From: Promethearchaeota archaeon
GTDB taxonomy: Archaea; Asgardarchaeota; Lokiarchaeia; Sigynarchaeales; SOKP01
Length of the DNA: 22,952 bases
NCBI GenBank assembly: GCA_016839845.1
Contig: JAEOTL010000286.1
Span: forward strand, 1-22,952
Direction of reading: 5' to 3'
Shown here: piece after piece, positions 15,117 to 21,312 of the stretch
Layout: each line of letters starts with the position of its first letter
Numbering within the stretch: position 1 is the stretch's first letter
The notes under the pieces: generated by a model
Told to the model about the DNA's origin: nothing
Database searches by the model: none
What the model saw: only the letters and a program-made list of their open reading frames with translations
Made by a program: the position numbers and the translations under genes

Positions 15117-16397
15117 ATGATAGAAGAGTTAATAGAAAAGGACTTTCCCAAAGTAAAAAAGTTGTTTGGAGAAAGACCATTCATAAACAGATTCCGAAGT
15201 CACCTAGAAAGGACTAATGTCCCTAAGCAGGTGTTTGTAGATAACACAGATGATCCCCAGACTGCAGTTATTGTAGTTTTTCTACACGATTCTTTTACGG
15301 TCGAGTTTTATTTCGGAGGTCGGGCAGATAACGAGGAGTTCAACAAAGAATTAAGAATTGATCCCGACTGCGTAAATAAAGGGGACAAAATTCTGGATAT
15401 TCGCTGTTTTTTTTCTAATAGTGGATGGGAGGAAGGAATAAAATCTATTCTTAAAGATCCAACGTTCTACAATCGTTACTACCATGAAATCAAAGAACTG
15501 AAACTGAAAAACTGGAGAGAGCTTATTCCTGAAGGTTATAGCATAGAACCAGTCGATCTGACTTTATTGGAGAAAAATTATCTGAATGACTATGGCTGGT
15601 ATGACTGGTTGTTTCATGTCCCATTGAAGAAACATTGGTTTCCTTTCGAAGAGTGTTTGAAAGAAAATCGAGGATTCCTTCTTATTAGAGAAGACGATGA
15701 AATAGTGAGTTTTTGCACGCAAGAATTCTTAACGGAAGAAAACGATATCGAAATGAATATAGCAACGAAGGCAGAGTATCGAAGAAGAGGTTTTGCTTCT
15801 ATCGTTGGTTCGGCAACAGCTGAAATCTGCTTATCAAGATATGATTCCGTTGGTTGGCACTGTACTTCAACGAATATTGGTTCTTATAAAACTGCAGAAA
15901 AGATAGGATATGAAAGGATAAAAGAACATAAGGGAGTTTTAGCTTACATTAATCATGTAGATAATTGGATACTAAATGGGTTTCTTAAATCTCAGAATAA
16001 GGTTTTAGAGTCGGATCCTAATAACTCATTTTTATTAAATGTAAAAGCATACTTATTGGCAAAATTAAATAGAAAGGAAGAATCCATAAAAATTATTCAA
16101 GATCTTGTAGAACGAGAATCACATGATGGGAATTTGTATGATACTTATGGGGAAATATTACAAATTTTTTATGACTATAAGGAAGCAATTATGAAGTTTC
16201 AAAAAGCTTTGGAACTTGAACCTAATGGCTCTTTCGCCCAATATAGCTATATTAAAATGGCAGAATGTTATAAAGAATTAGGAAACTATGAGAAAACAAT
16301 TGAATATGGTAAAAAAGGGAGAGAATTAGCAATTAAGAAAAAGGAGGAGGAATGGGTAAAAAGGGCTGATAAATTGCTATTTGAATCCAAAAAATGA
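15117..16397 (+). CDS. GNAT acetyltransferase with C-terminal TPR repeats
   Basis: The 426-residue protein has three parts. Residues 1-130 are an N-terminal domain I do not recognise. Residues about 135-280 form a GNAT domain with IEMNIATKAEYRRRGFASIV (211-230), where R222-R-R-G-F-A fits the acetyl-CoA loop. The layout resembles the GNAT_acetyltran family (PF12746), by memory. Residues about 285-426 are tetratricopeptide repeats (YDYKEAIMKFQKALELEPNG and YKELGNYEKTIEYGKKG). The first in-frame start after a stop is the ATG at 15117. It lies 18 nt upstream of the next gene's longest reading and 36 nt upstream of its preferred start. The TPR part suggests the enzyme works in a complex or on a protein substrate. 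Its neighbours suggest instead a small-molecule modification role. The two cannot be separated here. Confidence 0.78.
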   Translation: MIEELIEKDFPKVKKLFGERPFINRFRSHLERTNVPKQVFVDNTDDPQTAVIVVFLHDSFTVEFYFGGRADNEEFNKELRIDPDCVNKGDKILDIRCFFSNSGWEEGIKSILKDPTFYNRYYHEIKELKLKNWRELIPEGYSIEPVDLTLLEKNYLNDYGWYDWLFHVPLKKHWFPFEECLKENRGFLLIREDDEIVSFCTQEFLTEENDIEMNIATKAEYRRRGFASIVGSATAEICLSRYDSVGWHCTSTNIGSYKTAEKIGYERIKEHKGVLAYINHVDNWILNGFLKSQNKVLESDPNNSFLLNVKAYLLAKLNRKEESIKIIQDLVERESHDGNLYDTYGEILQIFYDYKEAIMKFQKALELEPNGSFAQYSYIKMAECYKELGNYEKTIEYGKKGRELAIKKKEEEWVKRADKLLFESKK

Positions 16398-16404
16398 TAA
16401 AAAC

Positions 16405-16410
16405 TTTATA
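16405..16410 (+). promoter_or_regulatory. TATA-like box of the ANT(6)-like gene
   Basis: TTTATA within AACTTTATAATATTTT begins 29 nt before the ATG at 16434 and overlaps the intergenic gap just after the GNAT-TPR stop. The spacing supports a leaderless transcript and the ATG as start, not the upstream TTG at 16416. Confidence 0.45.
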
Positions 16411-16433
16411 ATATTTTGAATAAATACAAGACT

Positions 16434-17390
16434 ATGAAGGAAGAAACCCAAAGAGATCAACTCTATAAAGATCTGGAAGAAAAATTCCTTGTATGGGCCA
16501 ATCAAAATGATGATATCCGTGGGGCAGTAATTTGCGGCTCTCGAGGTCAAAATAATCCCCCCGCTGATGAATGGGCTGATTTAGACGTCGCTATCTATAC
16601 AACTAATCCAGATTCCCTCACTGATAACTCAGAATGGTTAAATAATTTCGGGGAGCCTGTATTATCTTACATATTTCAAATACCGGGATTATCTAAAGAA
16701 CATAGAGTGCTCTTTAAGAATGGATTAGAAGTTGATTTTGCGATATCTCTATATGATAAAGAAGAATATATTCGATTATTAGACCATCACCCCGAATTTG
16801 TAGATTGGGTGGATCTCTTTGGTTTTGGATGGCGCATAATTTTAGATAAGGATGGTATTCTAGATCAAATCTTTACCATTCTTGCGAGAAGAGAGAGATC
16901 AAAACCAGCTTATCTATATAACGCCAAGATTATTTATATGGATCAGAGCATGCCTTCAGAAAGTGAATTTTTACATCGAACAACTGATTTGTTGCATCAT
17001 TTCTACATGGTGGCAAAGTTAATTCGGCGAGGTGAACTCTGGAAAGCAAAGCGTGCTTGTTCTGATTATAAGGGATATGATCTTTATGAATATTTCACGT
17101 GGCATACGTATGTTTATCAAGGGTTAAAATGTGACTTGGAGGAAGACGTACTGAGGAACATCTATCGAAAAAAAAATTTTGAGAAGTGGATTGACCCACG
17201 AATCTTAAATGAGTTAAAACATATTTATAGTAGTTATGATGAGGATGAAGTTTGGCAAGAACTTCTAAAAATATTAGAATTATTTGATTGGATCGTTAGG
17301 GAAATTGCTGATAAAATGGGGTATCAATTCCCTGACGAAAAATTTCAGAACGTAAAACAATTGGTTAAGAAATTATATTCAAGAGTCTGA
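16434..17390 (+). CDS. ANT(6)-like nucleotidyltransferase (aminoglycoside 6-adenylyltransferase family)
   Basis: The 318-residue protein belongs to the nucleotidyltransferase superfamily and most resembles streptomycin 6-adenylyltransferase (AadK/ANT(6)). The metal-binding core is GSRG (35-38) followed by ADLD (48-51, with D49 and D51), and a third acidic strand, VDFAIS (100-105). These match the GS...DxD...D pattern. The C-terminal half is helical, with DLLHHFYMVAKLIRRGELW, typical of the family's acceptor domain. Such enzymes attach AMP to the antibiotic; in an archaeon, whose ribosomes are mostly insensitive to these drugs, the true substrate is doubtful. The start at ATG 16434 is preferred over TTG 16416 because of the promoter spacing. 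A short copy of its 5' end lies at 15067-15099. Confidence 0.82.
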   Translation: MKEETQRDQLYKDLEEKFLVWANQNDDIRGAVICGSRGQNNPPADEWADLDVAIYTTNPDSLTDNSEWLNNFGEPVLSYIFQIPGLSKEHRVLFKNGLEVDFAISLYDKEEYIRLLDHHPEFVDWVDLFGFGWRIILDKDGILDQIFTILARRERSKPAYLYNAKIIYMDQSMPSESEFLHRTTDLLHHFYMVAKLIRRGELWKAKRACSDYKGYDLYEYFTWHTYVYQGLKCDLEEDVLRNIYRKKNFEKWIDPRILNELKHIYSSYDEDEVWQELLKILELFDWIVREIADKMGYQFPDEKFQNVKQLVKKLYSRV

Positions 17391-17392
17391 TT

Positions 17393-17423
17393 TCAAAGAA
17401 ATTTCTTTGAGAAATATTTTTTT
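17393..17423. terminator. Palindrome plus T-run between convergent genes
   Basis: TCAAAGAAATTTCTTTGA (17393-17410) is a perfect 18-nt palindrome placed 3 nt after the nucleotidyltransferase stop. It is followed by ATATTTTTTTA, with seven T in a row (17417-17423). This resembles a hairpin with U-run for the plus-strand transcript and may also mark the end of the convergent esterase gene. Confidence 0.55.
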
Positions 17424-19158
17424 ATAATTCAGATTCTTTTACACCAAATGGTATCAGCTCATCAAGATAGGAGAGGATCGTTCCTAATTCAGGTTCAGTA
17501 AGCTCAGAATTAATGAGGTCAATAACACTCTTCACAGTGAGTATATCATTTAAATAGGAAATCCTTAAATCATCATTATCAGCATCAAGGACAAGAACTT
17601 TATCTTTTCCTTTAATATTACTCCAAGGATACCAATTGGGTAATCCTTCTCCGTTTGGATTTCCGGTTCGTGCAAAATTGGCAAGATAATTCATGGATAA
17701 GGCTATCAACTTTTCCCGACCAATTCGATTACGCTTAGTGTGCGTTTTTCCAATCAGCATGAATACAGAACTCTTACCCATTCCTAAAAAGAAAGGAATT
17801 TCTGCAGCATGATGAGCACCTAAGTTTCGACCCTTTGCTTTAGGCAGCACACTTATACCATTTTTATCTGGGCTACCCCAATCAAATCGGTAAGCGTAAA
17901 TAGGGACATTCGTATTTGAATTCATCTTAGTTACTAAGGAATCAAGACCACTCACACGCCACAATAGGGATCGATAGCCCCATACTAAATCATACTTTCT
18001 TGTATTCTTGGGAGGGTCTTTTCTAAAACTACCAAAGAGCTTCAATTCATCTTTTGTGCAGCCAATAATTAGTGGGACTTTATTTGCCCATTCTCCAGTT
18101 GAAAATATATCATACCCTTCTTTGGGTATTACTGTACCATCAGTGAAAATAGTCCGCCATTCAGCCATTCCAAAATCCATTTTAGGTATGCATTTCAAAA
18201 TTTTAAATGCTGATTTTGACCGAAGATACTCCTCAACCTCTTCTCCCGACATTTTCTCTAAGATTTGTCCAGCTTCTACTTGATTCTTTGCTCTACGATC
18301 CTTAATGAGGAGGTTAATAAGAAGATCGATACTTTGAGTTTCTGCTGTATTAGTATTAGAAATTAGAGATAATCCACTTTCAGCAATAGCATGATGGAAT
18401 AGTCCTTTTGCGGTGGGAGAAATAAGGAGCGAAAGAACATTGAATGCACCACCAGATTCCCCAGCGATTGTAACGTTATTTGGATCCCCCCCAAATGCTT
18501 CTATGTTATCTTTTACCCATTCCAGGGCTTTTATCAGATCAAGAGTACCAAAGTTACCACTTTTATCTTCAGGAGAACCATTATTTGTTATAGCAGGATG
18601 TATGAACCAACCCATTGCTCCAAGACGGTAATTTACCGAGATATATAATAAGTTAGATTTCTCAACGACCGCATTACCATAATAGCCAACCTCCGCAGAT
18701 GAACCAATTGAATTTCCGCCCCCATGGATATAGAAATAAACCGGTAAATTTATCTCTGGAGTTTTGGGACGCCAAATATTAAGATAAAGGCAATCCTCTG
18801 AACCAATTGGCCCCATAAAAGGTAAAAATTGAGCTGCAGAATTACCAAACTTTCTTGTTTTGCGAGTCCCGATCCATGGGCTAGGATCAAGTGGTGCTTT
18901 CCAACGAAGATGACCAATTGGAGGATCTGCATACGGAATCCCCTTCCAACACCAAGACCCGTTATCTAAAAAACCAGATACTAAACCATACTTTGTTTGG
19001 ACAAGAGCATCATCACTCCATGAACCAAGTTTAAATGTGGTATTAGATGACTCTAACGCGCGAAAATGACTAATTAAGGGAGTTACACTCCTTCTAATCA
19101 AATTGACTAATCTAATAAAAGGAGAAAACAAATAAGCTAACTTTATTATTAAACTCAT
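17422..19158 (-). CDS. Type-B carboxylesterase (alpha/beta hydrolase)
   Basis: A 578-residue carboxylesterase/para-nitrobenzyl-esterase family enzyme that hydrolyses ester bonds. The family signatures EDCLYLNIW (121-129) and GESGG around nucleophile S235 (usual GESAG) are present. The oxyanion hole is HGGG (145-148). The catalytic acid is probably E371 in TKDELKLFG, and the histidine H450 in GAHHAAEIPFF. All three triad positions are filled. Residues 1-30 are hydrophobic and basic (LIIKLAYLFSPFIRLVNLIR), which could be an uncleaved membrane anchor. The length is normal for the family. Type-B esterases are common in bacteria and eukaryotes and less so in archaea, so lateral acquisition is possible (inference). 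It converges with the nucleotidyltransferase gene. Confidence 0.94.
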   Translation of the reverse strand: MSLIIKLAYLFSPFIRLVNLIRRSVTPLISHFRALESSNTTFKLGSWSDDALVQTKYGLVSGFLDNGSWCWKGIPYADPPIGHLRWKAPLDPSPWIGTRKTRKFGNSAAQFLPFMGPIGSEDCLYLNIWRPKTPEINLPVYFYIHGGGNSIGSSAEVGYYGNAVVEKSNLLYISVNYRLGAMGWFIHPAITNNGSPEDKSGNFGTLDLIKALEWVKDNIEAFGGDPNNVTIAGESGGAFNVLSLLISPTAKGLFHHAIAESGLSLISNTNTAETQSIDLLINLLIKDRRAKNQVEAGQILEKMSGEEVEEYLRSKSAFKILKCIPKMDFGMAEWRTIFTDGTVIPKEGYDIFSTGEWANKVPLIIGCTKDELKLFGSFRKDPPKNTRKYDLVWGYRSLLWRVSGLDSLVTKMNSNTNVPIYAYRFDWGSPDKNGISVLPKAKGRNLGAHHAAEIPFFLGMGKSSVFMLIGKTHTKRNRIGREKLIALSMNYLANFARTGNPNGEGLPNWYPWSNIKGKDKVLVLDADNDDLRISYLNDILTVKSVIDLINSELTEPELGTILSYLDELIPFGVKESEL

Positions 19159-19362
19159 GATTTCAGATCAGAAGCATTATTAAAAGCTTTTATCAAATTT
19201 TAGGTATAGAACATAAAATGGGTTTATTAGATGAGATTTTTACTTACATTTTATTCACTCTTCATGAAGGATAACTTCAGTATCTGATTTCAATTTTCAA
19301 ATCAAAAGAAAATCGTTTTGCTCGAACCTTATTCTTCTTATTTTATTATTTATAAAAAAAAC

Positions 19363-19382
19363 ATATAAATTTATATAAATTT
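19363..19382 (+). promoter_or_regulatory. Tandemly duplicated TATA element
   Basis: ATATAAATTT occurs twice back to back. The second copy lies about 30 nt before the ATG at 19408, a normal archaeal spacing for a transcript starting at about 19400-19405. It shows that the zinc-finger gene downstream has its own promoter. Confidence 0.5.
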
Positions 19383-19407
19383 CAATTACAATAGAGTGTT
19401 TGACAAA

Positions 19408-19661
19408 ATGAGGAGATTTATAAGATTTTTCGAGTAGAAGATGCTCCCACCAACGCCACAAAATGTGATTGGTGTAAAGAAGTTATTAAGAAAGGTTCGA
19501 TTAGACTTAGATTTGCCCCATCTAAAGGCTATAATTATTATTGGCATCAAGATTGCGGGATCAAATATTTAGAAGGACTATTAATTATTCTAAAAAATGG
19601 CCAAAAAGGTTTTATTAACCGAGAAGAAGCAGACAAAGCTCTAAAAGATGCCGGGATATAA
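19408..19661 (+). CDS. Small PARP-type zinc-finger protein, start offset by one base
   Basis: An open frame from 19404 to the TAA at 19659-19661 encodes EIYKIFRVEDAPTNATKC, then DWCKEVIKKGSIRLRF and, later, YYWHQDCGIKYLEG. The cysteine/histidine pattern CxxC-x23-HxxC, with I-KG-xR after the first pair and W before the histidine, matches the PARP-type zinc finger (zf-PARP) that recognises DNA breaks. The remaining 40 residues are a helical tail (FINREEADKALKDAG). The frame has no ATG, GTG or TTG. The only well-placed ATG (19408) is in the neighbouring frame and meets a stop at 19435. One extra A after it would give MKEIYKIFRVEDAP. A 1-nt deletion, an assembly error, a frameshift or an ATT start are the options. 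Confidence 0.65.
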
Positions 19662-19764
19662 TTTCCTTCTAGGAATTAAAGTATTTTCCTATGTTTTACT
19701 AGTCTTTACCCTTATGCAAGAATATCTTCGTATTACGAAATTAATATTATCCAAAATGAATCAT

Positions 19765-20214
19765 CTAAATTCCAACATCTAAAATACCTAAAAGTAAGAA
19801 TAGCAGCCCTACAGAATTGGAGATAATCGCTATAACTCCAATAATGCTTCCAGCCTTCTCTAGGCTATTGTAAGGCTCGTGAATTTCTGCCTTTGAACTA
19901 TAAACTCTAGAAAAAATGGCCAAGATTAATCCAACCAGGCTTAAAACCAGAAGTAAGATTGGTCTAATACCTAAATAAATAAAAAAACTGGCATATAAAG
20001 GGACTATCCCTAAAATTAGAGAGGCTAAAGCCATCCCTAAACATAATTTTGAATATTTCCCCGGAGTTCCCTTTTGTCTTTTTATTGAGGGTTCAATCTG
20101 GGGTTTTTCAGTATAACTAGTTGTGTTAACATGAACTATAATTTCAGTCCCACAATTCTGACAATACTTTTGAGTGGAATCACTTATCCTTACTCCACAT
20201 TTAGTACAAAACAT
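19765..20214 (-). CDS. Zinc-ribbon membrane protein
   Basis: The 149-residue protein begins with a zinc ribbon, C3xxC6 and C18xxC21 (MFCTKCG and YCQNCGTE), of the double-zinc-ribbon type common in archaea. A charged linker (about 27-53) follows. Three or four hydrophobic segments make up the rest (SLILGIVPLYASFFIYLGI, LLLVLSLVGLILAIFSRVY, and SIIGVIAIISNSVGLLFLL). The layout resembles DUF4190-type proteins. The ribbon is presumably cytoplasmic. The ATG at 20214 is preceded by AAAAGGGAAAAAG, a weak purine-rich tract. The function is unknown; there is no operon partner. Confidence 0.78.
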   Translation of the reverse strand: MFCTKCGVRISDSTQKYCQNCGTEIIVHVNTTSYTEKPQIEPSIKRQKGTPGKYSKLCLGMALASLILGIVPLYASFFIYLGIRPILLLVLSLVGLILAIFSRVYSSKAEIHEPYNSLEKAGSIIGVIAIISNSVGLLFLLLGILDVGI

Positions 20215-20399
20215 TCTTTTTCCCTTTTGAAATATCGATTTAACAAAATACTTTTGGATTAGTTATTAGTATTGAAAACTTTACTAAAAAACTTTTAGAG
20301 AATTAGTCTGAATCTAATCAATAAAATTAATGTAAATTCTAGAGTAATAAATTCTTATGCTATATTTTGAGAAGAGAAGCGATAGAATAGAACAATATT

Positions 20400-21290
20400 C
20401 TACTTATCAAGGGAAAATTTACTGATCTTTGGTGTAGTTTGAATTTTAGGATAAATAGTACCGATTAATGGTGGAGCTCCGTTGTAGACTTCTTCAATTT
20501 CAATAACTCCAAACTTTATTCCTCGAAATTTTTTGATGCCTATGAAAGTGCCTTTTACAACCTGATTGGCATATTCAAAGTTCATTCCAAATACTGCAAC
20601 TTTTGTATTTTCCGGTATATTAAATAAATCTTTTTTAGCAACACTTAATGGAAATACTAATCTATTATGATCTGCGGCTTGTAATTGTAAACATGGAATC
20701 ATTAAAGGATATAGATCCTCTGGATCGATGTACGAGATGACTCGAACTGCTATGGGCGCTTTAAAAAGGTTATAACCAATTATATTGAGACGTTCTTCTT
20801 TCAATTTTGTTTTTGCACCCCCTTTACCGATAATATTTTTTAAAATCCCGATTATAACACCTGATAACGGCAAATTTCTTACTTTGTTAATAGCTTTAAT
20901 AGTATTATAATAAGCTGTATGAACTCTTACATAGGTAAAATACCGCATTAAATTAGATTTGTTAAAGAGTTCTAAATCTTCCCCTTCATTTGTGGTATGA
21001 GAGAAATCTGCTTTTACTTGTAGATACTTAAAAGGCATTTCAGCCGTCATGTAAAATATCCCTTGCTTAGGATTTTTTTTTACAAATTCTTTACTACTTC
21101 CCTCCGTAAACTGACCCCATACTAATTCCTTATTTCCGATTAATCGATTACTGGAAATCATGGTTATGTGTGGCCATCCTTTGTCATCCACTGTGGAAAC
21201 TAATTTTAGCATTATATCAGGTTGAGTAAAACTAATTTCCTCTTCAGAGGCTTGTTCTTTCCAATAAATTTCTTTATTATTCTTTCCCAT
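20400..21290 (-). CDS. FMN-binding split-barrel / pyridoxamine-phosphate-oxidase-like protein
   Basis: The protein of about 296 residues has a split-barrel start: an early ISFTQPDIMLKLVSTVDDKG followed by WPHITMISS, the usual beta-hairpin pattern of this superfamily. The sequences ELVWGQFTEGSSKEFVKKNP and QGIFYMTAEMPFKYLQVKA fit its next strands. These folds bind FMN, F420 or heme and reduce or bind small ligands. The central segment (about 120-190) and the tail are not recognised. It follows the glycyl radical enzyme by 13-22 nt in the same direction, so it is likely co-expressed. The reading can begin at 21299 or, with the family's usual short N-terminus, at ATG 21290. The cofactor and reaction are not determinable here. 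Confidence 0.72.
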   Translation of the reverse strand: MGKNNKEIYWKEQASEEEISFTQPDIMLKLVSTVDDKGWPHITMISSNRLIGNKELVWGQFTEGSSKEFVKKNPKQGIFYMTAEMPFKYLQVKADFSHTTNEGEDLELFNKSNLMRYFTYVRVHTAYYNTIKAINKVRNLPLSGVIIGILKNIIGKGGAKTKLKEERLNIIGYNLFKAPIAVRVISYIDPEDLYPLMIPCLQLQAADHNRLVFPLSVAKKDLFNIPENTKVAVFGMNFEYANQVVKGTFIGIKKFRGIKFGVIEIEEVYNGAPPLIGTIYPKIQTTPKISKFSLDK

Positions 21291-21312
21291 TTTTGTCATC
21301 TTTCTTTATCAT

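Noticed and set aside
16416..16433. TTG start for the nucleotidyltransferase
   Set aside because: It lies too close to the TATA-like box, and the ATG at 16434 is matched by the duplicated start at 15067.
19408..19437. Nine-codon ATG frame as an independent leader peptide
   Set aside because: It is more simply explained as the displaced start of the zinc-finger gene, since one added base joins it to the conserved frame.
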